Below are positions 16,272 to 28,039 of a stretch of DNA of 64,000 nucleotides, in pieces. Below the pieces are notes generated by a model. The model had not been told where the DNA came from. It made no database searches and saw only the letters and a program-made list of their open reading frames with translations. A program made the position numbers and the translations under genes. This DNA comes from Cellulomonas sp. Y8 (GTDB taxonomy: Bacteria > Actinomycetota > Actinomycetes > Actinomycetales > Cellulomonadaceae). The stretch covers positions 2,852,001 to 2,916,000 of the forward strand of contig NZ_CP041203.1 in assembly GCF_008033115.1 (NCBI RefSeq), given 5' to 3'. The stretch's first letter is position 1. Each line of letters opens with the position of its first letter.

Positions 16272-18896
16272 TCAGTCCTCGTGCGCCTCGCGCACCGACC
16301 GGCGCCGCAGCGCCACACCGCCCGCGCCGAGCGCCAGCAGGGCGAGCGCGGCCGCGACGGCGGCGGACACCTCGGCGCCCGTGGTCGCGAGCGCCCCGCG
16401 GCCGCCGGCGGACGTGCTGCCGGTGCCGGTGCCGGTGCCGGTGCCGGTGCCGGTCCCGGCCCCCGCGCCCGTGCCGGCGCCGGTACCACCGCCGGTGCCG
16501 CCGCCGACCGGCGGGTCCACCGGGTCGGGCGCGCCCGGTGCCGGCGCCGCCGAGACGGCGAACGCCACGCCGACCGGCGCGGACTCGCGCGCGCCGAGCG
16601 CCTGCACGACGGAGCCGGCGTAGCGGCCCGCGGGCAGCGCCCCGGCGTACGCGAGCGTCCACCGGCCGTCCGCGCCGACCACGGTCTCGCCGGCGAGCGA
16701 GGCCGGCGCCGCGGCCGCCGCGGCCAGCGCGGCGGTCCGGAGCTCGGCGCCGCCCGCCGTCGCGACGTCGGCGACCCGCACCACGGCGCCGGGGAACCCG
16801 GTGCCGGACAGCGAGGTGACCTGCGCCCCGGCCGGGAGGTCGCCGGCGGGCGCGTCGGTGACGGCCAGGCCGGTGAGGTCGGCGCGCTGCGTCAGCCACT
16901 CCGCCGGGCCGGTGGGCCGGTCGATCACGCGGGTCTCGCCGATGCAGCCGTTCCAGCCGTTGCGCGCCGCGCCGTCGACCCAGTCCGACCCGAGCAGCCA
17001 GGGCATGTCCGCCTGGACCGAGTGGCCGAGCGTGTCGGTGGCGTTGCGCAGCACCGGCGCGCCGTCGATGTACATCGTGGTCGTGGACGACGCCGGGTCG
17101 TTGACGATCGCGACGTGCGACCAGCTGTCGACCATGATCTCGCCGGACCACGCGGTGCGGTCGCCCTTGGTCGTGGCGATCGGGACCTCGGTGAACTGGA
17201 ACTCGCGCAGGTTCGAGATGCCGAGCGCGACCGGGGACGCGGTGTAGTCCCACTGCGACCAGGGCATGCCGGGGAGCTGCGAGCGGTCGCCCGAGCGGAC
17301 GACGGCCTTCGACCAGCCGTTCACCCCCGCGTCCCAGGACGGGTCGAGCTGGAGGAACGTCTCGATCGTGTAGCCCTCCGGGAACGTCTCGGCGTTCACG
17401 GGCGCGTCGGAGGCCGTGGTCAGGTAGCTGAACCGGGCCGCCGACGAGTTCGCGAAGCACACCGCGGCGCCGTCGGACGAGTAGCCGTGCACGTCGTCCC
17501 GGACGATCGTCACGTCGCCGGCCTGCGCCGTCGCCGAGCCGGAGCCGGCGATCGTCGCGCGGGTCAGGTCGTTGCCCGCCGCGACGTCGGGGATCGTGCC
17601 GCCCTCGGGCAGCACGCCGGTGGGGAGGTCGTTCATGCGCCAGTGCGCGACGGTGCCCTCCGCCTCCGCGAAGTCGAGCGCGTTGCCGGGCAGCTCCGTG
17701 GTGACGGGGTCGGGGCCGACGAAGCCGTCGAGCAGCACGTCGCGCGCCCGCTGGGTCAGCGACGGCCAGACGCCCGCGCCGGGGCCGAAGTCGGGGTCGA
17801 AGCCGCCGAACCGCTCCGAGAAGTCGAGGTCGAGCGTGAACCGCTGGTTCGGACCGTCCAGGAACGGCTGGTCGTAGCTCGTCAGGGTCTCCTGCGGCTT
17901 GGCGGTGACCCACGGCGACGCCGTCTGCATCGTCACGGTGTCGTGCGCGAGGTCGAACTCGACCAGGCCGAGGTAGCCGTTCCCGCCCTCGTAGGCCATC
18001 TGGTAGTCGATCAGCACGTTCGTGACCGAGTGCCCGAAGTCGTTGGTGCGGGTCTGCTGGGTCGCGCCGTGGAAGTGGCCGTTGAACGTGAGGAAGATCT
18101 GGTCGCTGCTGCGGATCAGCTTGTCCCAGAGCTCCTCGCCGTACTCCGTGTCGCGCGGCGAGGTCTGGTCGGGGCCGATGTTGAGCAGCGAGTGCGTGGT
18201 CAGGATGACGGGGACGTCGGGGTGCGCCGCCATGGTGTCCTTCGCCCACTGCATCGTCTGGTCCGACACCCGCCAGGCGAGCGCGAGCACCATGAACTCC
18301 TGACCCTCGGCCTCGAAGACGTGGTACTGGCTCAGCCCGGTCGGGTCGCTGCCGCCGTAGGTCGCCTGGGTAGCCGCGCGCGCGGGACCGAAGTACTGCA
18401 GGAACGGCTCGTTCGCGGGGTCGTAGTCGGTGTCGTCCAGGGTGTCGTCCGAGTTCCGGACGTCGTGGTTCCCCGGGAGGATCGAGTAGGGCAGCCCGCC
18501 CTGCTCGAGCGTCCGCATCGCCGTGTCGGCCGCCTGCCACTCCCCGGTCTGCCCGACGCGGTCGACGACGTCGCCGAGGTGCGCCACGAACGGGATGTTG
18601 AGCTCGTCGGCGTGCTCCACGAGGAACCGCGTCTGCTCGCGGAACGGGTCCGTGCCGTAGCGGGGGAGGAACTGGTCCGCCGAGTACCGCGAGTAGAACT
18701 GCGTGTCCGGCAGCACGGCGAGCGTGAAGCGCGAGCCGGGCTCGTCCGACGCCGCGGCCGGGACGGCGGCGCTCGCGGCCGGCGGGGCGGCGGCGAGCAG
18801 GGTGCCGGCCACGGCTGCGGCGGCGAGCGTCGCGAGGGCGCGGGCAGGGGCGCGCCGCGACGCGCGCGGGGGCGTCGGGGCAGGGTGAGGTCGCAC
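16272..18896 (-). CDS. Secreted, cell-wall-anchored metallophosphoesterase with LamG-like domain
   Basis: A protein of 874 aa; the GTG at 18896 has a GGAG-type site upstream. The signal peptide ends near residue 43 (ASAAVP). The calcineurin-like phosphoesterase domain spans about 55-330 with VLPDTQFYS, AHLGDVVDRV, LPGNHDVRN, TTHSLL and FNGHFHG, which hold the dinuclear metal ligands. A concanavalin/LamG-like jelly roll follows (about 435-670), then an Ig-like segment. A glycine/threonine linker is encoded by a hexanucleotide repeat (16421-16459). The end is LATTG, a hydrophobic helix and basic residues, a non-canonical sortase signal. It would hydrolyse phosphoesters outside the cell; the substrate is unknown. 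Confidence 0.87.
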   Translation of the reverse strand: MRPHPAPTPPRASRRAPARALATLAAAAVAGTLLAAAPPAASAAVPAAASDEPGSRFTLAVLPDTQFYSRYSADQFLPRYGTDPFREQTRFLVEHADELNIPFVAHLGDVVDRVGQTGEWQAADTAMRTLEQGGLPYSILPGNHDVRNSDDTLDDTDYDPANEPFLQYFGPARAATQATYGGSDPTGLSQYHVFEAEGQEFMVLALAWRVSDQTMQWAKDTMAAHPDVPVILTTHSLLNIGPDQTSPRDTEYGEELWDKLIRSSDQIFLTFNGHFHGATQQTRTNDFGHSVTNVLIDYQMAYEGGNGYLGLVEFDLAHDTVTMQTASPWVTAKPQETLTSYDQPFLDGPNQRFTLDLDFSERFGGFDPDFGPGAGVWPSLTQRARDVLLDGFVGPDPVTTELPGNALDFAEAEGTVAHWRMNDLPTGVLPEGGTIPDVAAGNDLTRATIAGSGSATAQAGDVTIVRDDVHGYSSDGAAVCFANSSAARFSYLTTASDAPVNAETFPEGYTIETFLQLDPSWDAGVNGWSKAVVRSGDRSQLPGMPWSQWDYTASPVALGISNLREFQFTEVPIATTKGDRTAWSGEIMVDSWSHVAIVNDPASSTTTMYIDGAPVLRNATDTLGHSVQADMPWLLGSDWVDGAARNGWNGCIGETRVIDRPTGPAEWLTQRADLTGLAVTDAPAGDLPAGAQVTSLSGTGFPGAVVRVADVATAGGAELRTAALAAAAAAPASLAGETVVGADGRWTLAYAGALPAGRYAGSVVQALGARESAPVGVAFAVSAAPAPGAPDPVDPPVGGGTGGGTGAGTGAGAGTGTGTGTGTGTGSTSAGGRGALATTGAEVSAAVAAALALLALGAGGVALRRRSVREAHED

Positions 18897-19064
18897 GGGA
18901 GGGTCTCCGGTGGGTGGGGGTGGGCGCGCCGGTCCGGCCGCGCCGCACCACCGTGGCCAGCGGTTCTGAACTCCGCGTGACGTCCGGCGGACCCGTGCGT
19001 GGCCCGCGGGTGAAACGGTGGCTGAGGGCGGGCTGTGCGCGGGGTGGGCGGCGGCGGTGCGCGG

Positions 19065-19439
19065 TCAGCCGCGACGGATCACGCGCTCGGGCAGGGGCGA
19101 CGGCAGCGCGCCCCCGCCCGGGCCGCCCGCGCGGAGCCACGCCTCCAGGGCGGCGGTGTCGGCGTCGCCGCACAGCCGCTCGAACCACGCCGGACCCGCG
19201 CCCGCGCGCCGGGCCGCCCCGGTCGGGCGCGCGACGACCACGTCGCCGCGCTCGCACGCGTCGAGGCAGTCGACCTCGGTCAGCCGGGCGGCGCCGCGGG
19301 CCGCCAGCGCGCGCAGGCGGGCCAGCTGGCCGCCGGGCAGCGGGTCGTCGACGCCGAGCGTCTCGCCCGCGCACAGCCCGCAGGCCGTGAGCCCGGGGAC
19401 GTCGCCGTCGGGGCCGGGCGCGTCGGGGGTCTCGGGCAC
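19065..19439 (-). CDS. (2Fe-2S) ferredoxin-like small protein
   Basis: A protein of 124 aa; the GTG at 19439 was chosen because the coding signal begins there (PETPDAPGPDGDV), although the ribosome site is weak. Cysteines are spaced as in thioredoxin-fold [2Fe-2S] proteins: ACGLC near residue 20, DCLDAC near residue 59 and a further Cys near 92. Such small proteins act as electron carriers or metal-binding adaptors. Its distance from other redox genes leaves the role open. Ribokinase lies upstream on the same strand, separated by 224 bp with a repeat cluster, so co-transcription is unlikely. Confidence 0.6.
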   Translation of the reverse strand: MPETPDAPGPDGDVPGLTACGLCAGETLGVDDPLPGGQLARLRALAARGAARLTEVDCLDACERGDVVVARPTGAARRAGAGPAWFERLCGDADTAALEAWLRAGGPGGGALPSPLPERVIRRG

Positions 19440-19548
19440 CGGACGACGATAGCGGCGCGTCGATCCGGCCCGCGCTGCGCCCGGCCCGCGCGCGCTGCGC
19501 CCTCCGCCCGCGCAGCGCCCGCGCCGTCTCGAACCCGTCCTGAGCGCC

Positions 19549-19635
19549 CGAGCGCGGCCGTTCCCGTCGAGCGCGGGACTTCCTGCCACCGCCCTCGACG
19601 AGAACCACCGCGCTCGGCAGGAACCACCGCGCTCG
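19549..19635. repeat. Iterated CGAGCGCGG word cluster downstream of ribokinase
   Basis: The word CGAGCGCGG occurs at 19549-19557 and 19568-19576. Its reverse complement occurs at 19608-19616 and 19627-19635. The two forward and the two reverse copies are each 19 bp apart; the reverse pair shares the extension AACCACCGCGCTCG. The opposite orientations can form alternative hairpins just after the ribokinase stop on the minus strand, so termination is plausible. Confidence 0.6.
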
Positions 19636-19663
19636 ACGCGGGCGGGGGAGCGGCCCGCGCCGG

Positions 19664-20557
19664 TCAGGGCAGGTCGTCGCCCTGCCACGGGTAGGACGGC
19701 TGCGCGCCGAGCCGGGTCACCGACGCCGCGGCCACCCGCGTCGCCAGCGCCGCCGCCTGCCGGACCGGCAGCCCGTCCGCGATCCCCGCGGCGAGTGCCC
19801 CGACGAACGCGTCGCCCGCGCCGGTCGTGTCGAGCGCGTCGACCCGCCGCGCCGGCAGCGACCACGCCTCGCCGTCCTCGATGCCGACGACCCCGCCCGC
19901 CCCGAGCGTCACGACGACCGACCGCACGCCCAGCGCCGCGAGCTCGGCGGCGGCGTCCGCGGGCTCCCGGTCGCGCCGGCCGAGCAGGATCGCCGCCTCG
20001 TGCTCGTTGACCACCAGCGGGTCGGCGGCGCGCACCGTCTCGGTCGGGAGCTCGGCGGCGGGGGCGACGTTCAGCAGCAGCCGGGTGCCGCCCGCGGCGG
20101 CGACCCGGGCGACGTGCGCGACGGTGGCGAGCGGGATCTCGGCCTGCACGACGCACACGCGCGCCCCGGCGATCAGGTCGGCCGCGGCGTCCACGAGCCG
20201 CGGGGAGACGGACGCGTTGGCACCCGGGACCACGACGATGGTGTTCTCCGCGTCGTCCGCCAGGGTCACGACGGCGAGGCCGGTGGGCGCGTCGACCGCG
20301 GTCACGTGGTCCAGGTCCACGCCCGCGTCGCGCAGACCGGCGAGGGCGATCCCGGCGTTCACGTCGTCGCCGACCGCGGCGACCAGCGCCACCTCGGCGC
20401 CGAGCCGCGCGGCCGCCACCGCTTGGTTGGCGCCCTTGCCGCCGGGCAGGACGCTCGAAGTGTGCCCGAGCAGGGTCTCCCCGGGGTGCGGGTGGCGCTC
20501 GACCTGCACGATGAGGTCCGCGTTGACCGACCCCACGACGACGACGTCTCGCGCCAC
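19664..20557 (-). CDS. rbsK: Ribokinase (PfkB family)
   Basis: A protein of 297 aa, the usual ribokinase length. The GTG at 20557 has a GGGGGAG ribosome site. The N-terminus VVVGSVNADLIVQVERHPHPGETL and the loop LPGGKGANQAVAAARLG bind the sugar. The C-terminal DTTGAGDAFVGALAAG carries the anion hole and catalytic Asp. It phosphorylates D-ribose at O5 with ATP for entry to the pentose phosphate pathway. No ribose transporter is adjacent, so it may serve nucleoside salvage or another imported sugar. Confidence 0.9.
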   Translation of the reverse strand: MARDVVVVGSVNADLIVQVERHPHPGETLLGHTSSVLPGGKGANQAVAAARLGAEVALVAAVGDDVNAGIALAGLRDAGVDLDHVTAVDAPTGLAVVTLADDAENTIVVVPGANASVSPRLVDAAADLIAGARVCVVQAEIPLATVAHVARVAAAGGTRLLLNVAPAAELPTETVRAADPLVVNEHEAAILLGRRDREPADAAAELAALGVRSVVVTLGAGGVVGIEDGEAWSLPARRVDALDTTGAGDAFVGALAAGIADGLPVRQAAALATRVAAASVTRLGAQPSYPWQGDDLP

Positions 20558-20896
20558 GTCCGTCTCCCCCCACGCTGCGGTCCCGGGTGCCTGCCGCCCA
20601 TCCTGCCCCTCCGCGCCCGCCCGTGGGCGGCGGACGGCCGGCGCCCCGCTCGGATCCCCCGCGGATTCTCGCGACGCCCCCCGATGGATCAGGGTGCGGC
20701 GCGAGAACCGGGTGGGAATCCGGACGGACGGCCGGGCCGGTCCCACCCCGGAGCTCCCCGCGCCCGCCCCGCGGAGGCCGATCACCCCGCGCGCCCGGAG
20801 CGCCACCGCGCCGCGCCCCGGTAAGGTGGGCGCGTCCGCCCCGTCGAACCGACGACGGGACGGCGGCCGGCCGGCCGGCCCGAGGGTCCCGGCGGC
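20558..20896. other. 339-bp intergenic region, divergent rbsK / tRNA-Arg
   Basis: No convincing coding frame is seen. A near-perfect 20-bp inverted repeat lies at 20666-20685 and 20688-20707 (three mismatches, 2-nt loop), starting TTCTCGCG. A possible -10 box TAAGGT is at 20822-20827, about 70 bp before the tRNA, without a clear -35. The hairpin sits upstream of both genes, so it is not a simple terminator. Confidence 0.5.
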
Positions 20897-20969
20897 GCGC
20901 CTGTAGCTCAGTGGATAGAGCACCGCTCTCCTAAAGCGGGTGTCGGCAGTTCGAATCTGCCCAGGCGCA
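20897..20969 (+). tRNA. tRNA-Arg (anticodon CCT)
   Basis: A 73-nt cloverleaf. The acceptor arms GCGCCTG and CAGGCGC pair fully, the D-arm stem is GCTC/GAGC, and the anticodon stem CCGCT/AGCGG holds loop CTCCTAA with anticodon CCT. The T-arm is GGCAG/CTGCC with TTCGAAT, and the discriminator is A. It reads AGG codons, which are rare in this GC-rich genome. CCA is not encoded. Confidence 0.97.
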
Positions 20970-21020
20970 CAACGGACGTCCGCGTGCGCCGCCAGCGGCC
21001 CGCGGTCGTCCGCCGAGGCA

Positions 21021-21041
21021 CCCCGCCGTGACAAGGCGGGG
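21021..21041 (+). terminator. Possible terminator downstream of tRNA-Arg
   Basis: CCCCGCC (21021-21027) and GGCGGGG (21035-21041) form a 7-bp stem with a 7-nt loop, 51 bp after the tRNA. No T-run follows. The bases from 21042 to 21217 hold nothing recognisable apart from the ribosome site of the next gene. Confidence 0.4.
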
Positions 21042-21217
21042 ACGCCCCACGGCGCGCCCGCAGCACCGGCGCCCGCCGCCCCCGGCGCGAGCCCGGGGCC
21101 CGCGGGCGGCGCACGCGGCGACGCGTCGCGCGCACCCGGCGTCCGCGCCGGACCCGCGCGGCGACGGCACCACGCCCGCGTGCCCTCGCCGCGGCACGCA
21201 GGCACGAAGGAGACGAA

Positions 21218-23383
21218 GTGGCACGAACCGGCCAGCGCCGACCCGCCCGCGGGGGCAGCAGCACCGCCCCCGGCGGGCAGCGCCGCCGCACCGCCCGCCC
21301 GAGCGAGCAGGGGCTGATCCCCGTCCTCGCCGGGGTGGTGCGCGAGATCGAGGGCGCCGTGCAGCGCCCGCCGGTGCGGCCGGCCGTCCGGACGAAGTTC
21401 CAGGTCGTGGCGCTGCTGGTCCGCGAGGAGCGCGCGCGGGCGATGGCCGACGGCGAGCTGTCGCAGGCCAAGCGCACCGAGCTGATGAAGCGACTCGACG
21501 GCGTGGCCACGCAGCTGGCCCGGATCGCCGCGCGGGACACCACGCTGCTGGCGCTGCTCGCCGACGACGCCAAGGTGTCGGACGCCGCCCGCGCCTACAA
21601 GGCGACCGTCCAGCGCGCGGCCGGCATGGACGTCCCGGCCGAGCCGGAGCCCGAGGAGGCGCCCGGCCCGGTCGCCCCCGCGCCGGGCGCCGACCGCCAG
21701 GTCGTCCCGCAGTCCGTGATCTCCCGCCGGCTCGCGAACCCCTTCCTGGCCCCCGATTTCGAGGCCGCCGCCGAGCGCGTCGCGGCGAAGCCCCGCCGGC
21801 TGGCCGGCTGGGAGCTGCTCGAGCCGCTGTTCCGGTCGTTCGAGCAGTCCGGCGACGGCGTGCCCGCCTGCATGCCGCTGCCCGAGCCGGCGCACGTGCC
21901 GACGCCGCCCGGCCGTGAGCTCATGCCGCACCAGGCGCAGGTCGTCACCGCGGCCGCCGAGGGCCACCGCACGTTCCTGCTCGCCGACGAGCCCGGCCTC
22001 GGCAAGACCGCGCAGGCCCTGCTCGCCGCGCGCACGGCCGGCGCGTACCCGCTGCTGGTCGTCGTCCCCAACGTCGTGAAGACGAACTGGGCGCACGAGG
22101 TCGGCCTGTGGACCCCCGAGCGCCGCGCGACGGTCGTGCACGGCGACGGGGAGCGGGTCGACGGGTTCGCCGACGTCGTGATCGTGAACTACGAGATCCT
22201 CGACCGACACGTCGGCTGGCTGGGGGAGCACGGCTTCCGCGGGATGGTCGTCGACGAGGCGCACTTCATCAAGAACAAGCGCTCCCAGCGCTCGCAGCAC
22301 GTGCTGTCGATCGCCGAGAAGATCCGCGAGCGCGCGGCCCGCCCGCTGCTCATGGCGCTGACCGGCACCCCGCTGATCAACGACATCGAGGACTTCCGCG
22401 CGATCTGGCAGTACCTCGGCTGGATCGACGACGAGAAGCCGCTCGGCCGCCTGATGACCGCGCTGGACGAGATCGGCCTCACGCCCGCCGATCGTGGCTT
22501 CTCCGCCGCCGCGCGGCAGTGCGTCGTCGACATGGGCATCGTGCGCCGCCGCAAGGCCGACGTCGTCGCCGACATCCCGGCCCGCCGGGTCGCCGACCTG
22601 CTGGTCGAGCTCGACGGCGCCGCGGGCCGGTCGATCCGCGAGGCCGAGGCCGCCCTGGTCGAGCGGCTGATGCAGCGGTTCCGCAGCGCGGTCGAGGCGC
22701 GGGAGTCCGGCCTGGTCCTGGGGAACGACCACGAGATCGCCCGGCGCGTCGCCGCCGCGGAGCTGAAGGACTCCAGCGGCAAGACCAAGGGCGACAACGT
22801 GTTCGCGATGGTCCGCCGGATCGGGCAGGCCAAGGCCGCGCCCGCCGCCGACTACGCCGCCCAGCTGGCCCGGAACGTCGGCAAGGTGGTGTTCTTCGCC
22901 AAGCACGTCGACGTGATGGACCACGCCGAGCAGGCGTTCGCGGAGCGCGGGATCAAGTACGCGTCCATCCGCGGCGACCAGACCACCCGGCAGCGCGACA
23001 AGAACGTCAAGGCCTTCGTCGAGGACCCCGAGGTCCAGATCGTCGTCTGCTCGCTCACCGCCGCAGGCGTGGGGCTGAACCTGCAGGTCGCGTCGAACCT
23101 CGTGCTCGCCGAGCTGTCGTGGACCGACGCCGAGCAGACCCAGGCGATCGACCGCATCCACCGCATCGGGCAGTCCGAGCCGGTCACCGCGTGGCGGGTC
23201 ATCGCGGCGCAGACCGTCGACTCGCGGATCGCCGAGCTGATCGACAGCAAGTCCGGCCTCGCGGCGCGGGCGCTGGACGGGGCCGACGTGGAGGACGGGG
23301 CGGCCGCGGACGTGCAGCTCGAGGCGCTGGTCGGGCTGCTGACCGACGCGCTGGCGGCGGAGGGCGGCGCCACAGCGGCCTGA
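21218..23383 (+). CDS. SNF2-family DNA-dependent ATPase/helicase
   Basis: A protein of 721 aa. The GTG at 21218 has an AAGGAG site 6 nt upstream. A basic N-terminus and a linker of about 230 residues precede the motor. Motifs: I ADEPGLGKT (about 256-264), II VVDEAHFIKN (Walker B near 346), III ALTGTP, and VI QAIDRIHRIGQ in the second RecA lobe. Domain order resembles SMARCAL1/ZRANB3-type annealing helicases without an extra nuclease. It should translocate on duplex DNA and remodel forks or protein-DNA complexes; repair or defence roles are both possible. It stands alone between a tRNA and a PTS operon. Confidence 0.88.
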   Translation: MARTGQRRPARGGSSTAPGGQRRRTARPSEQGLIPVLAGVVREIEGAVQRPPVRPAVRTKFQVVALLVREERARAMADGELSQAKRTELMKRLDGVATQLARIAARDTTLLALLADDAKVSDAARAYKATVQRAAGMDVPAEPEPEEAPGPVAPAPGADRQVVPQSVISRRLANPFLAPDFEAAAERVAAKPRRLAGWELLEPLFRSFEQSGDGVPACMPLPEPAHVPTPPGRELMPHQAQVVTAAAEGHRTFLLADEPGLGKTAQALLAARTAGAYPLLVVVPNVVKTNWAHEVGLWTPERRATVVHGDGERVDGFADVVIVNYEILDRHVGWLGEHGFRGMVVDEAHFIKNKRSQRSQHVLSIAEKIRERAARPLLMALTGTPLINDIEDFRAIWQYLGWIDDEKPLGRLMTALDEIGLTPADRGFSAAARQCVVDMGIVRRRKADVVADIPARRVADLLVELDGAAGRSIREAEAALVERLMQRFRSAVEARESGLVLGNDHEIARRVAAAELKDSSGKTKGDNVFAMVRRIGQAKAAPAADYAAQLARNVGKVVFFAKHVDVMDHAEQAFAERGIKYASIRGDQTTRQRDKNVKAFVEDPEVQIVVCSLTAAGVGLNLQVASNLVLAELSWTDAEQTQAIDRIHRIGQSEPVTAWRVIAAQTVDSRIAELIDSKSGLAARALDGADVEDGAAADVQLEALVGLLTDALAAEGGATAA

Positions 23384-23400
23384 CGGCGGGGCTTCTGGAG

Positions 23401-23449
23401 TGGAACGTCGTGACCGACACGCCGTGGGCGTGTCGGTCACGACGTTCCA
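23401..23449 (+). terminator. Perfect 23-bp inverted repeat, probable terminator of the SNF2 gene
   Basis: The left arm 23401-23423 starts TGGAACGTCGTGACC and the right arm is 23427-23449. They match without a mismatch around a 3-nt loop GTG. It lies 18 bp after the SNF2 stop. There is no T-tract, so it would be an intrinsic terminator of the U-less actinobacterial kind or an mRNA-end stabiliser. Confidence 0.7.
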
Positions 23450-23510
23450 GTCGCCGCCTGGCCCGGGCGCGGGCCCGGGCACGGGGACCGGGTGATCCTG
23501 ACCAGGTCTG

Positions 23511-23540
23511 TTGTTTTCGCACAGATCCCGGTGCTAGCGT
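23511..23540 (+). promoter_or_regulatory. Promoter of the beta-glucoside PTS operon
   Basis: TTGTTT (-35) at 23511-23516 and TAGCGT (-10) at 23535-23540 are separated by 18 bp. The predicted start, about 7 nt on, coincides with the first base of the RAT element. The same -10 and spacing recur at 56803 and 63557. Confidence 0.65.
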
Positions 23541-23547
23541 CCCGCTC

Positions 23548-23576
23548 GGCTTGTCACTGCTCTTGCAGGCAACACC
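23548..23576 (+). promoter_or_regulatory. RAT antiterminator RNA element for the LicT/BglG protein
   Basis: The 29-nt segment starts GGCTTGTCACTG and ends GCAGGCAACACC, the two conserved halves of the ribonucleic antiterminator bound by LicT/SacY/BglG proteins. It sits at the predicted 5' end of the transcript. A GC-rich hairpin follows at once (CCGAGGCC 23581-23588 with GGCCCCGG 23595-23602, one mismatch), a candidate terminator that the RAT fold would replace. No U-run follows that hairpin. Confidence 0.75.
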
Positions 23577-23632
23577 ACCGCCGAGGCCAAAGAGGGCCCC
23601 GGTAGAGCAGGTCTGCAACGAAGGTGTACAGC

Positions 23633-24457
23633 GTGAAGGTGCGGCGCATCCTCAACAACAACGTCGTGTCCGCGGTCGACGCCGCCGGGCGCGACGTGAT
23701 CGTGGTCGGGAAGGCCATCGGCTTCCAGGGCAAGCCCGGCGACACGATCGACGAGAAGCGCGTGGAGTCGGTCTTCCGGATCCGCGACGACGCCGTGGGC
23801 AACCACCTCGCCTCGATCGTGGGCACGGTGCCGCCGGAGATCCTCCAGGTCACGGCCGACATCGTCACGGTCGCCCGCCGGTCGCTGGGCCGTGAGTTCG
23901 GCGACGGCATCTTCGCGTCCCTGGCGGACCACCTCGTCTACGCCGTGCAGCGGGTGCGGGAGGGGATCTCCCTCGCGAACCCGCTGGCCGTCGAGGTCCG
24001 CACGATCCACCGCGAGGAGTACCTCTTCGCGCGGTCGGCCGTGATGATCCTCAACAAGCACCTCGGGGTGACCTTCACCGACGACGAGGCCGTGAACATC
24101 GCGCTGCACTTCGTGAACGCGACGGTCGGCGGCTCGTCGGAGAAGACCGCCCGGCTCATGGAGTTCATGCGCGACGTCCTCGGCGTCGTGCGCGAGGAGC
24201 TGGCCATCGCGGACGACGACGAGCGCCACGCCTACCTCCGGTTCGCGACCCACCTGCGCTTCCTCGCGCAGCGGGTCGTCGACGGCGAGGTCGAGGACGG
24301 CGGTGACCCCGCGCTGCACGCGTTCCTCGTGGAGCAGCAGCCCCGGGCGTTCGCGGTCGTCGACAAGGTGGCGGCGGTCGTCGAGGAGCGCCACGGACAC
24401 GTCATGACGCTGCAGGAGCGGACCTACCTCGGTCTGCACCTGTCGAACCTGCTCTGA
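23633..24457 (+). CDS. bglG: BglG/LicT-family transcription antiterminator
   Basis: A protein of 274 aa. The GTG at 23633 is preferred over the in-frame GTG at 23624: the ribosome site (GAAGG) abuts 23624 but lies about 9 nt before 23633, and family members start M-K-I-x-K-V-x-N-N-N. Here the CAT RNA-binding domain reads VKVRRILNNNVVSAVD. PRD1 (about 70-170) has conserved His in LADHLVYAV and VNIALHFVNA. PRD2 (about 175-274) has ATHLRFLAQR and ERTYLGLHLSNLL. PTS phosphorylation of these His controls dimerisation, RAT binding and readthrough into its own operon. Its RAT site lies in its own leader. Confidence 0.92.
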   Translation: MKVRRILNNNVVSAVDAAGRDVIVVGKAIGFQGKPGDTIDEKRVESVFRIRDDAVGNHLASIVGTVPPEILQVTADIVTVARRSLGREFGDGIFASLADHLVYAVQRVREGISLANPLAVEVRTIHREEYLFARSAVMILNKHLGVTFTDDEAVNIALHFVNATVGGSSEKTARLMEFMRDVLGVVREELAIADDDERHAYLRFATHLRFLAQRVVDGEVEDGGDPALHAFLVEQQPRAFAVVDKVAAVVEERHGHVMTLQERTYLGLHLSNLL

Positions 24458-24518
24458 CACCCCCTCCCACCCCGCGGCGCCCCTCCGGCGACCCGCGGGG
24501 ACAGCTCAGGAGAGCACC

Positions 24519-27919
<3,401 letters not shown>

Positions 27920-27951
27920 CGCGCGGCCGCTGCTGCCCGTCCCAGGCCGCG

Positions 27952-28015
27952 AGCCCTACGGTTTCCGGCGAGCCCACCGCCTGTCGCGGGTGGCTCGGCC
28001 GGAGACCGTAGGGCT
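27952..28015. terminator. Long imperfect hairpin between GH1 and serine hydrolase genes
   Basis: The left arm 27952-27978 begins AGCCCTACGGT and the right arm 27988-28015 ends ACCGTAGGGCT. The ~27-bp stem has a few mismatches and bulges. It lies between convergent genes, so it can serve both as terminator. Confidence 0.6.
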
Positions 28016-28039
28016 TCGTGCGTCGCGGGCCCCGGGCGC

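Noticed and set aside
20897..20969. tRNA-Arg(CCT) as an integration site of a mobile element
   Set aside because: No integrase gene and no second copy of the tRNA 3' end was seen in the neighbourhood; the downstream SNF2 gene has normal codon use.
21218..23383. SNF2 gene as part of a DISARM or similar multi-gene defence system
   Set aside because: Required partners (methyltransferase, DUF1998, PLD genes) are absent nearby; it stands alone.
23401..23449. Terminal inverted repeat of an insertion sequence
   Set aside because: The arms are adjacent with a 3-nt loop and no transposase lies between or beside them.
23624..23632. GTG at 23624 as the start of the antiterminator gene
   Set aside because: The ribosome site directly abuts it, and the family N-terminus begins at the GTG at 23633.
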